Below, piece after piece: positions 16,392 through 24,197 of a stretch of 64,000 bases of DNA. A program made the translations under genes and the position numbers. Numbering within the stretch: the stretch's first letter is position 1; every line of letters starts with the position of its first letter. The notes below the pieces were generated by a model that saw only the letters and a list, made by a program, of their open reading frames with translations, made no database searches and was not told the origin of the DNA. The DNA is from DATFVJ01 sp963851085. GTDB taxonomy: Bacteria; Actinomycetota; Actinomycetes; Streptosporangiales; Streptosporangiaceae. The DNA lies in contig CAWKNX010000010.1 in assembly GCA_963851085.1 (NCBI GenBank), positions 434,001 through 498,000 on the forward strand, given 5' to 3'.

Positions 16392-17764
16392 TCGACCGGG
16401 TCACGACGGGGACGGACCGGCTGGACGCCGTGCTCGGCGGGGGCCTGCCCAAAGACGCGATCACGCTTGTGCTGGGGCTTCCTGGGTCTGGCAAGACGAT
16501 CCTTGCCCAGCAGTGCGTATTCCATAACGCGCGGCCCGAGCGGCCGGCGCTGTACCTGTCGACGGTCTCCGAGCCGCTCGAGAAGATCGTCCGTTACGGC
16601 CAGACCTTGTCGTTCTTCGACCCGGCCACCGTCGGGACCAGCGTCTTCTACCACGACCTTGGCGCGGTACTGAGCGACAAGGGCCTGCCTGGCGTGCTCG
16701 AACGGGTACGTTGCCTCATTCACGAGAGCCAGCCAGCGATCATCGTCATCGACAGCTTCAAAGCGCTGCACCCCTACGCGCCGGAGCCGGGCGAATTCCG
16801 CCAGTTCCTGCATGACCTGGCCGGAATGCTCAGCGCCTTTCCGGTCACCTCCCTGTGGGTCGGTGAGTACGACGACACCGAGATCGCTGTCGCACCCGAA
16901 TTCGCGGTGGCCGACGCCATTGTCGCGATGGGCGCCGACCAGGCTGCGGAACGGACGGCACGTGCGCTCCAGGTCCTGAAGCTCCGTGGCGGCGGATTCC
17001 TGTCAGGAAAGCACGCCTACCGGATCTCGGCTGACGGGATCACCGCATTCCCCCGGCTCGCGGACCCCGGCGAAGCCGAGGTCTACACGCTCGGCAGGCA
17101 GCGCATCTCGTCGGGCGTGCAGGCGATCGACGACATGGTCGGAGACGGCTACTGGCCCGGCGCGTCTACGCTCGTCGCCGGCCCGACCGGCATCGGCAAG
17201 ACGCTCATGGGCCTGCACTTCGTGTTCAACGGCGCACGCCAGGGTGAGCGCGGGCTCATCGCCACACTGCAGGAGAACCCGACACAACTCGAACGGATCG
17301 CGCAGGGCTTCGGCTGGTCCCTCAACGGGGAGGAGGTCACGTTGATGTATCGGAGCCCGGTCGACCTGTACCTCGACGAGTGGGTCCACGACCTGCTCGA
17401 CACCGTAGAGTCCACTGGGGTCACCCGGGTGCTCGTCGACAGCCTCGGCGACCTGCGGGCCGCTTCCCCCGATCTCACCCGCTTCCGCGAGTACACCTAT
17501 TCGCTGCTCCAGCGCTGCTCCCGCAGGGGCGTGAGCATCATGCTGACCTACGAGGTAGCTGAGCTGTTCGGTCTGGCCCGGCTGACCGAGCACGGCGCCT
17601 CGCACCTGTCGGACAATGTGATCCTGCTGCAATACCGGCTCGGTGAGTCGGCCGTGACCCGCACCCTCACGGTCCTCAAGACCCGCGCCCGTCAGCACGA
17701 CGCGCGGGTCAGGGAATTCGAGATCACCAGAGCAGGTATCACGCTCACGGAGCCACCTGCCTGA
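16388..17764 (+). CDS. Double-domain KaiC-like ATPase
   Basis: A 458-residue protein with two tandem KaiC/RecA-like domains, the same CI-CII layout as the cyanobacterial clock protein but not an assigned clock component. Walker A motifs are GLPGSGKT at about residue 30 and GPTGIGKT at about 265; Walker B-type strands are IIVIDSFKAL and RVLVDSLGDL. Behind each Walker A, KaiC has a catalytic Glu pair; here each site keeps one Glu (STVSEPLEK and ATLQENPTQ). The last residues lack an obvious phospho-site tail. It is translationally coupled to the MerR-receiver gene. No kaiA or kaiB is seen. Likely a signalling ATPase whose state is read out by the MerR partner or another protein. Confidence 0.9.
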   Translation: MIDRVTTGTDRLDAVLGGGLPKDAITLVLGLPGSGKTILAQQCVFHNARPERPALYLSTVSEPLEKIVRYGQTLSFFDPATVGTSVFYHDLGAVLSDKGLPGVLERVRCLIHESQPAIIVIDSFKALHPYAPEPGEFRQFLHDLAGMLSAFPVTSLWVGEYDDTEIAVAPEFAVADAIVAMGADQAAERTARALQVLKLRGGGFLSGKHAYRISADGITAFPRLADPGEAEVYTLGRQRISSGVQAIDDMVGDGYWPGASTLVAGPTGIGKTLMGLHFVFNGARQGERGLIATLQENPTQLERIAQGFGWSLNGEEVTLMYRSPVDLYLDEWVHDLLDTVESTGVTRVLVDSLGDLRAASPDLTRFREYTYSLLQRCSRRGVSIMLTYEVAELFGLARLTEHGASHLSDNVILLQYRLGESAVTRTLTVLKTRARQHDARVREFEITRAGITLTEPPA

Positions 17765-18170
17765 CCGCTGAGGGAACCGCGGCCGGGCGCCGGAGATCCG
17801 CTAGCCGACGGCCCGGGCTGTCCGTGCGTGCAGCCGTACGGTGCATCCGGCGCCGGCCGACACCGGGTCTCGACCAGTTCGCAGACCTGGCCGGCGAGCC
17901 ACAGCCCGTCGCCGGGCCGTGGCCGGTCAACCTCGGCGGGGCGCAGCCCTGCCAGCGGATCGTCGAGGTGCCCGCCCGGCTGATGCAGGTCGCACACGAT
18001 AGCGCCCGGCCTGTCCCAGATGGTGACGGCTACGTGCGACCCGCTCGACGGCACATAGCTGGCCGCCTCCGCGACCACGATGACGAACAGCGCGGACTCG
18101 CCTTGGCGAAACAGCTCCGGGCGAGACAACAAAGCCCCGCAGTGCCGTGGACCCTGTCTCAGGACGGCCC
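17765..18170 (-). pseudogene. Decayed HATPase anti-sigma-type kinase
   Basis: The minus strand encodes the C-terminal half of an RsbW-like HATPase. GSHVAVTIWDRPGAIVCDLH, DPLAGLRPAE and GDGLWLAGQVCELVETR match the family's G-box and lid region. Upstream, LRGFVVSPGAVSPRRV in another frame looks like the preceding helix, and the N box reads EAASYV instead of an EAxxN pattern. So the gene is frameshifted, lacks its usual Asn and is 5'-truncated exactly where palindrome 18174-18230 begins. One continuous frame runs from 18132 to 17692, overlapping the kaiC 3' end. Such kinases are normal partners of SpoIIE phosphatases, so its loss may have disconnected that pathway. Confidence 0.55.
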
Positions 18171-18173
18171 GAG

Positions 18174-18230
18174 TTCATCATGGCGGTAACTTTTCCGCGC
18201 ATACCGCAGAAAGGTTACCGCGATCATGAA
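18174..18230. repeat. 57-bp palindromic intergenic repeat, copy A
   Basis: An imperfect palindrome with outer arms TTCAT and ATGAA and inner arms GCGGTAACTTTTC and GAAAGGTTACCGC. Closely related copies lie at 25971-26027 and 60379-60437. This copy sits between the HATPase remnant and the S9 peptidase gene, and the HATPase homology stops at its edge. Confidence 0.85.
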
Positions 18231-18263
18231 ACGCGGGGCGGCGAAGCCCCAACGGGGAACCGA

Positions 18264-20510
18264 TCATGAGATCGGGCCCGGCTCGATCGCGCTGGGGTCC
18301 AGGGAGCGGCGCAGGAAGTCGACCTGGAGTACCAGCAGGTTCTCCGCCACCTCTTCCTGCGCCGCCATGTGCGTGCTTCCTGACAGCGGCAGCACACTGT
18401 GCGGCCGCCCGGCGGCTAGAAGCGCCGACGACAGCCGGAGCGTGTGCGCGACCACGACGTTGTCGTCCGCGAGCCCGTGAATGATCAGCAGCGGCCGCGA
18501 CAGCCGGGGCGCGTCGGGCAGCAGCGAGCAGCGCTCGTACGCCTGCTTGTCCTCGTCCGGGTGGCCGAGGTAGCGCTCGGTGTAATGGGTGTCGTACAGC
18601 CGCATGTCCGTCACCGGCGCGCCTGCCACCGCGGCATGAAACACGTCGGGTCTGCGCAACACCGCGAGCGCCGCGAGATAACCGCCGAAGGACCAGCCGC
18701 GGATACCAACCCGCCCAAGGTCCAGGTCGCTGAACCGCTCCGCGGCCGCGTGCAGCGCGTCGACCTGGTCCTCAAGCACCGGGCCCGCGAAGTCACCGCG
18801 GATCGCCCGGTCCCACTCCGGGCCCCGCCCAGGGGTACCCCTGCCGTCCGCGATTACTACGGCGAAACCCTGGTCGGCGAGCCATTGCGAGGTGAGGTAG
18901 CTGCCGCGGGCGGCGAGCACCTCCTGGCTCCCTGGACCGCCGTAGGGTGCGAGCACGACGGGCAGCTTGGCGGAACCTGGCCGGTGCCATGAGGGCAGCA
19001 CGACCGCGGTCCTGACGTCGCGAGGAGCCGCGGAGAACAACGCGGGCGCGGGATCGGCGACGTTCGGGCTGGCCGCGAGCGAGGTGATCTCGGTGGCCGC
19101 GGGTGCCGCCGCGCCGTCGGCCCCCTGCCGCAGCACCCGGACCCGCGGCTGCACCTCGCTAAGTGTCCGCTGCGCGATTACGGTCGTGCCGCCGGCCCGG
19201 CTCCCGCCGTATACCCCGGGTTCGCTGGTGAGCTTGCTGAGCCCGCCGGGTCCGTACGTCCACAGGTGGATCTCGGTCGGCTCCTGCGAGCCTGCGAAAA
19301 GCACAGTGTCACCGTCCACGTCGAGCACCCGGCGCACCTGAAGGTCGGCCGGGGTGACAGGCGGAGCGCTGGCGAGCGCGGCGGGCGGCGCGACGAACAG
19401 CCGGCGCGCACCGTCGGCGTCCCCCGTCCACACCAGGTCACCTGCGGCGGTCCAGGCCGGCACGCCAGGCACGATGTCCAGCCACGCGTCGTCGCTGGCG
19501 GCATGGACAAGCTCGCACCTGCCCGTGGCGGCGTCGGCGCGCAGGATGCGCATCTGACGCTGGCTGCGGTCCTGCACGACGAACAGCGGGCCGTCCTCGC
19601 CCGTCTCATCCCAGCACACGGTGGCCAGATAGGGATACGCGACCTGATCCCAGTCCACGGGCGTGTGGCTGCCGTCCAGGCCGACAAGAACGAGCGTGAC
19701 TTCGGCGTTCGCGGTGCCGGCCGCCGGGTAGGCCACTTCGGTGGGGCGCTGACCTGGGTTGGCCGGGTCTGCGATGTACCAGCGCTGGACCGGGCTCTCG
19801 TCGACCCGTGCGGCCAGGATGGCCGAGCCGTCAGGCGCCCACCAGTAGCCACGCAGGCGGCCCATCTCCTCGGCCGCGATGAACTCGGGGAGCCCGTAGG
19901 TGACCTTGTCGTGCTCCGGCTCGGCAAGCAGGCGATCCCCGCCGGCCGCCGCAGTCGTGCCAGCGGCCGCCTCGGTGCCCGCTCCCGTGGCGCCGTCGGT
20001 GCCGGCCGCGCGGCGGACGCCCCCGGGCAGGTCGGCGGCCCGCAGCGCGCCGCCGCTGATGTACGCCACCCGACGGCCACCGGGGTCCGGGCGTGGATCA
20101 AGTGCCGGGTTGTGCACCCGTACCTCGCGCACGCTTTGCTCGCCCAGGCCGCCCAGGCCGCCGAGGTCGGCCACGTAAACGCGCCCCGACAGGGCGAACA
20201 CGGCGACGGTGAGGTCACGGTCGCACGCGTAGCTCACGATTCCGGCCGCCTGCTCCCGCGCGCGTTCCCTGCGGGCCTTCTCCTCCGGCGGCGTGTCGTC
20301 ATCGGGGGCACCGAGTGCGAGCGGGTCGGCGGCAAGGCGCTCGGTGCCATTGTCCAGATCGAGTACCCACAGGCAGTTCACCGGATCGGTGCCGCTCCTG
20401 CTGCGCAGGAATGTCACGCGGCAGCCGTCAGGGGAAATATTGAACGCGCGCGGTATCCCAAGCGAGAAGCGGCGGGTGGCGGCGTATTGGCGTGGGAAAC
20501 TCTGCGTCAT
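18264..20510 (-). CDS. S9 family (dipeptidyl peptidase IV-like) serine peptidase
   Basis: A 748-residue prolyl oligopeptidase-family peptidase. An N-terminal beta-propeller region (about 20-480) is followed by an alpha/beta hydrolase domain. The nucleophile Ser lies in GWSFGGYLA, the Asp in GLADDNV and the His in GSTHMA, in the correct order for the S9 triad. No signal peptide is present, so it is probably cytoplasmic and trims peptides, often after proline. A Gly/Ala/Thr-rich insert (about residues 165-185) is poorly conserved. It is divergent from mshB, whose ATG lies 84 bases away. Confidence 0.93.
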   Translation of the reverse strand: MTQSFPRQYAATRRFSLGIPRAFNISPDGCRVTFLRSRSGTDPVNCLWVLDLDNGTERLAADPLALGAPDDDTPPEEKARRERAREQAAGIVSYACDRDLTVAVFALSGRVYVADLGGLGGLGEQSVREVRVHNPALDPRPDPGGRRVAYISGGALRAADLPGGVRRAAGTDGATGAGTEAAAGTTAAAGGDRLLAEPEHDKVTYGLPEFIAAEEMGRLRGYWWAPDGSAILAARVDESPVQRWYIADPANPGQRPTEVAYPAAGTANAEVTLVLVGLDGSHTPVDWDQVAYPYLATVCWDETGEDGPLFVVQDRSQRQMRILRADAATGRCELVHAASDDAWLDIVPGVPAWTAAGDLVWTGDADGARRLFVAPPAALASAPPVTPADLQVRRVLDVDGDTVLFAGSQEPTEIHLWTYGPGGLSKLTSEPGVYGGSRAGGTTVIAQRTLSEVQPRVRVLRQGADGAAAPAATEITSLAASPNVADPAPALFSAAPRDVRTAVVLPSWHRPGSAKLPVVLAPYGGPGSQEVLAARGSYLTSQWLADQGFAVVIADGRGTPGRGPEWDRAIRGDFAGPVLEDQVDALHAAAERFSDLDLGRVGIRGWSFGGYLAALAVLRRPDVFHAAVAGAPVTDMRLYDTHYTERYLGHPDEDKQAYERCSLLPDAPRLSRPLLIIHGLADDNVVVAHTLRLSSALLAAGRPHSVLPLSGSTHMAAQEEVAENLLVLQVDFLRRSLDPSAIEPGPIS

Positions 20511-20593
20511 GCCTGCCGATCATTCCAGGTTCACGCCGGGCCGGCAGCCCGTGCGGCGCCTGCGGCGCACGTCGGCAGGCTACGCTGCCCGGC

Positions 20594-21463
20594 ATGAGCG
20601 GGTATCAGGATTGGCGGCGCTTGCTGCTGGTACATGCCCATCCGGACGACGAGTCGATCGCCACGGGCGGGATCATGGCGAAGTACGCCGCCGAAGGCGC
20701 CCAGGTGACGCTGGTCACGTGCACTCTCGGCGAGATGGGCGAGGTGATCCCTCCGGCGCTTGAGCACTTGCGCGCGGAGCGGGAGGACAGGCTCGGCGAG
20801 TACCGGATCGGTGAGCTTGCCACCGCCTGTGCCGTGCTCGGTGTCACCGATCACAGGTTCCTCGGCGGCGCGGGCAGGTGGCGCGACTCCGGGATGATGG
20901 GCACACCGGCCAACGATGACCCCGGCTGTTTCTGGCGGGCCGATCTGGGCGAAGCAGCCGCGGAATTGACCGACGTCATCCGCGCGGTGCGGCCGCAGGT
21001 CATCGTCACCTACGACGAGAACGGCTTCTACGGCCATCCCGATCACATCCAGGCGCACCGGGTGGCGTGGCGTGCGTTCGAGCAGGCGGCGGGCCAGGAT
21101 TGGCAGGTCGCGAAGTTCTACGCGAACGCCGTTCCGAAGGCGGTCCTGGCCGATGCGCTCGAGACGGTGCGCGCCGCGGATACCGCCTTCGTGCCGCCAG
21201 GGTCCGTGGACGACCTGCCGTTCGGAGTGCCAGCCGGGCAGGTCACGACGGAGATCGACATACAACCGCACCTCGATACCAAGCTGGCGGCGATGCGTGC
21301 GCACGCCACCCAGATATCTGTTGACAGCCCGTTCTTCGCCCTCTCGGACCACGTCGGCCAGTTGGCGCTCGGGTGCGAGTACTTCACGTTGCTTGCTGGC
21401 CCGCGCGGGAAGGGGATCGGGCCGGCCGACCGCGAGGAGGATCTGTTCGCCGGGCTGACGTAA
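20594..21463 (+). CDS. mshB: N-acetyl-GlcN-inositol deacetylase MshB (mycothiol biosynthesis)
   Basis: A 289-residue PIG-L family zinc deacetylase that removes the acetyl group from GlcNAc-inositol in mycothiol synthesis. The zinc site is visible: HAHPDDE near residue 13 (His-Pro-Asp-Asp) and GHPDHIQAHR near residue 147. ATG at 20594 is chosen because it begins the conserved MSGYQDWRRLLLVHAHPDD and the upstream extension is low-complexity. The DUF6113 gene follows, an arrangement also seen in streptomycetes. Its presence is strong evidence for an actinobacterial host using mycothiol, fitting the SigR-like factor elsewhere in the window. Confidence 0.94.
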   Translation: MSGYQDWRRLLLVHAHPDDESIATGGIMAKYAAEGAQVTLVTCTLGEMGEVIPPALEHLRAEREDRLGEYRIGELATACAVLGVTDHRFLGGAGRWRDSGMMGTPANDDPGCFWRADLGEAAAELTDVIRAVRPQVIVTYDENGFYGHPDHIQAHRVAWRAFEQAAGQDWQVAKFYANAVPKAVLADALETVRAADTAFVPPGSVDDLPFGVPAGQVTTEIDIQPHLDTKLAAMRAHATQISVDSPFFALSDHVGQLALGCEYFTLLAGPRGKGIGPADREEDLFAGLT

Positions 21464-21610
21464 CCCGCCCCCGCGCCCGGTCCGAATCGCTTCATGATCC
21501 GGCGCCCGCCGGTGGCTGGGGTGGGTCGGCCGTGTCCCGTGCCGGCGGTACGGCGGACGATCCAGCAGCGCGGCGGCGGGAGCGGGCGGGCTCTCGGCTA
21601 GCCTTCTGCC

Positions 21611-22063
21611 GTGGAGAGCGTGACTGCGCCGTCTGAGCGCCCGCGTGCGGCGGTCCGTGCGCGAGTGTGGGCGGCTGCGGCTGGTTACGTTCTGCTGTTC
21701 CTTTTTGGCGTGCTGCAAGGGGCGGTCGGTTCCTTTCAGTACAGCCGTGGCATCGGGCCCGTGCCGGTGGCCGCGGTCGGCTTTGCCCTCGTGATCGGCA
21801 TCACAGGCGCGGCATGTGCCCGGGGGATCCGTTCGGCGGGGGGTGCGGTGGCCCCGGCGATCGGCTGGCTGCTCGTGGCCTTTCTCCTCGCGACGCCCAG
21901 GCCGAGCGGGAGCGTCGTGATCACCAACACGCTGGCCGGGCAGGTGTTCCTGTACGCCGGGGCGCTCAGCGCCGCGATCGGCGTGGGCCTCGGCCTTTCC
22001 GTCTCGACGCGGCGGAGGTTAGCGTCGCGACCCACAGCCCAGGCGCCGCTGAGGCGCCTGTAG
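21611..22063 (+). CDS. DUF6113 integral membrane protein
   Basis: A 150-residue protein with four predicted hydrophobic segments (about 20-42, 53-70, 80-98 and 110-130) and a basic C-terminus. Position directly after mshB and overall layout match the actinobacterial DUF6113 family; function is unknown. The GTG start fits the onset of the membrane region. Just after its stop the sequence becomes a simple CTGCCGGACC-type repeat. Confidence 0.82.
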   Translation: MESVTAPSERPRAAVRARVWAAAAGYVLLFLFGVLQGAVGSFQYSRGIGPVPVAAVGFALVIGITGAACARGIRSAGGAVAPAIGWLLVAFLLATPRPSGSVVITNTLAGQVFLYAGALSAAIGVGLGLSVSTRRRLASRPTAQAPLRRL

Positions 22064-22083
22064 TCACGCCTGGCCCGCCGGAC

Positions 22084-22246
22084 CATCCTTGGCCTGCCGG
22101 ACCGGCTTGGCCCGCCGGACCGGCCTGGCCTGCCGGACCGGCATTGGCCCGGACCGGCCTGGCCGGCCTGCCCATCCTTGGCCTGCCGGACCGGCCTGGC
22201 CTGCCGGACCATCCTTGGCCTGCCGGACCGGCCTGGACGGCCGGCC
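22084..22246. repeat. Degenerate GC-rich tandem repeat between DUF6113 gene and rocD
   Basis: About 160 bases of imperfect copies of a roughly 15-bp unit related to GGCCTGCCGGACCGG, with variants carrying ATCCTT. It fills the convergent gap between the two genes and produces long spurious frames on both strands. It probably arose by slippage and may help separate converging transcription. Confidence 0.75.
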
Positions 22247-22278
22247 GCAAGCCCCTGCGGACCAGTGGATGGCGTGGC

Positions 22279-23508
22279 TCAGCGAACGGCTTCCTCGATC
22301 CGGTCGAGCGCCCAGTGCAGATCGCTCTCGCTGATCACGAGCGGCGGGGCGAGCCTGATCGCGTTGCCATGCGTGTCCTTGGCGAGGACGCCAAGCTCGG
22401 CGAGCCGCTCGCACACGGCGCGTCCGGACAACTGGGTGAGTTCGACACCCGCCCACAGGCCGCGGCCGCGCACCTCCGCGACAGCGGACCCAGGCAGGTC
22501 GGCGAGCCGACCGTGCATCTGCGCGCCAAGGATGGCCGAACGCCGCTGGAACTCGCCCGTCCGCAGCATCGCGATGACCTCACGGGCGATCGCGCAGGCC
22601 AGCGGATTCCCGCCGAACGTCGATCCGTGCTGGCCCGGACGGAACACGCCGAGTACCGAGCGGCTGGACACTACGGCGGACACCGGCAGGATCCCGCCGC
22701 CGAGTGCCTTGCCGAGCAGGTAGACATCGGGCCGCACGGCCTCGTACTCGCACGCGAATGTGGTGCCCGTGCGCCCGAGCCCGGACTGGATCTCGTCCGC
22801 GATCATCAGCGCTCCGCGATCGGTGCACAGTTGCCGCACCCCGGCCAGGAAACCTGGCGGCGGCACGACCACGCCGGCCTCGCCCTGGATCGGCTCGACG
22901 AGGACAGCGGCGCAGGCGCCGCCGACGTCCTTCATTGCCGCGGCGAGCGCGTCCAGGTCCCCATATGGCACGAGCCGGAACCCCGGCGTGAAAGGACCGA
23001 AGGACGCGCGTGCTTGTTCGTCGCTCGAGAAGCTGATGATCGTCGTGGTCCTGCCGTGGAAGTTCCCCTCGAAGGCGAAGATCACCGCCTGCTCGGCAGG
23101 CACGCCCTTGACCTCGTAGGCCCACTTTCGCGCGGTCTTGATGCCAGTCTCGACCGCCTCGGCGCCGCTGTTCATCGGCAGCACCATCTCCATGTCGGCC
23201 AGCTCGGCGAGCTCGGCGCAGAACGGCCCGAACTGATCATGGTCGAACGCGCGGCTCACGAGGGTGAGCTGGTCGAGTTGCCTGTGCGCTGCCGCGATGA
23301 GGCGGGGATGGCGATGACCGAAGTTGAGCGCCGAGTAGGCGGCCAGCATGTCCAGGTACCTGCGGCCGTCGACATCGGTGACCCAGGCACCTTCGGCCTC
23401 GGCGATCACAATCGGCATCGGATGATAGTTGTGTGCGCTGTATGCCTCGCTCAGCGCCATCAGCTCGGCGGCTCTGCTGACCGTGCGCACATCGTCGTGC
23501 AAGCCCAT
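22279..23508 (-). CDS. rocD: Ornithine aminotransferase RocD
   Basis: A 409-residue class III aminotransferase converting ornithine and 2-oxoglutarate to glutamate semialdehyde and glutamate, in arginine catabolism. Seen are AYSAHNYHPMP near the N-terminus, MNSGAEAVETGIKTARKW for cofactor phosphate, IADEIQSGLGRTG with the PLP-contacting Asp, and LLGKALGGGILPVSAV with the Schiff-base Lys. ATG at 23508 is preceded by a strong GGGGGAGG site, so I place the start there. The open frame continues upstream to 23778 into a dimethylargininase fragment, left by a deletion. Length is normal for RocD. Confidence 0.93.
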   Translation of the reverse strand: MGLHDDVRTVSRAAELMALSEAYSAHNYHPMPIVIAEAEGAWVTDVDGRRYLDMLAAYSALNFGHRHPRLIAAAHRQLDQLTLVSRAFDHDQFGPFCAELAELADMEMVLPMNSGAEAVETGIKTARKWAYEVKGVPAEQAVIFAFEGNFHGRTTTIISFSSDEQARASFGPFTPGFRLVPYGDLDALAAAMKDVGGACAAVLVEPIQGEAGVVVPPPGFLAGVRQLCTDRGALMIADEIQSGLGRTGTTFACEYEAVRPDVYLLGKALGGGILPVSAVVSSRSVLGVFRPGQHGSTFGGNPLACAIAREVIAMLRTGEFQRRSAILGAQMHGRLADLPGSAVAEVRGRGLWAGVELTQLSGRAVCERLAELGVLAKDTHGNAIRLAPPLVISESDLHWALDRIEEAVR

Positions 23509-23565
23509 GTGGTCCTCCCCCGGCCAGCGGCTTACGCCCGCAACTCCAGTGTGCAGCATTTGGGT

Positions 23566-23917
23566 CACCTCCCGCCTTGCGGAACTCGGACAATGGAACC
23601 GGGCGCCGAGCACCCTTCCGCCGATTACCGTCCCGCCGTTGGCAGCGAACACCATGTCAGGCAGGCCGGGCACCGGGTCGATGAGATGGACCGTATGCCC
23701 TAGCGCGACGTAGGTCCGGCGGAGCCGGTCCCACTGCCACACGGCGCGGGCCGCGTCCACGGGCACCCGTAGGTCCATCCACGTGTTGATCGAATAGGCG
23801 ACCCGTGAAATGGGTGGGTGGGCACATCAGATAGTCGCGGGCGTGGCGGACGGCTCCCACCGGGATCGCCCCCGGATACGGCATAAGGGCCGACGCGGTC
23901 TCGATCATCACTGTCAC
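23566..23917 (-). pseudogene. Truncated, frameshifted dimethylargininase (ddaH) remnant
   Basis: The N-terminal third of an NG,NG-dimethylarginine dimethylaminohydrolase survives. HARDYLMCPPTHFT is in one frame; YSINTWMDLRVPVDAARAVW to IDPVPGLPDMVFAANGGTV and RVLGARF is in a second. A single extra G in a GGG run near 23806 accounts for the frame change. The catalytic His and Cys of the C-terminal two thirds are absent, and the sequence runs directly into the rocD leader. In relatives ddaH and rocD are neighbours, so a deletion has joined them. The result cannot be an active hydrolase. Confidence 0.82.
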
Positions 23918-24122
23918 CTCACCCCTCAGCTAGTCGCCTGTTGCGATCAGGCTAGAGCCAACCCTTGTACTTTGCAGCATGCGGACATGCGCATACCCGG
24001 CGATTCATTGCGCGTTTCTGGCACATACCTGGGGTTTGTTGTGTTATCCCGAAGGCGGCTGCCGCGCGGTGCGCCGGCCGTGGGACTGCGGAGCGCAGCC
24101 GGGGGAGTGCCGCGAGGGTGCC

Positions 24123-24178
24123 TGCCGGGGCTGGCACAAGCCCGGGCGGCTGCCGGGGCTGGCACAAGCCCGGGCGGC
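24123..24178. repeat. 28-bp perfect tandem duplication
   Basis: Two direct copies of a 28-bp unit (beginning TGCCGGGGCTGGCACAAG) occur between the cysS 3' end and the ddaH remnant. It is intergenic, with no clear function. Confidence 0.85.
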
Positions 24179-24197
24179 TGCCGCGCGGGGCAGCGGC

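Noticed and set aside
16388..17764. KaiC clock protein with circadian function
   Set aside because: Only the two-domain ATPase layout is shared. kaiA and kaiB are absent, so a clock role is not claimed.
19266..20597. 443-codon plus-strand frame opposite the S9 peptidase
   Set aside because: It is a shadow of the peptidase gene, whose catalytic motifs are intact on the minus strand.
21667..23703. 678-codon plus-strand frame across DUF6113, repeat and rocD
   Set aside because: It is a GC-driven shadow; rocD motifs on the minus strand and DUF6113 in another frame explain the region.
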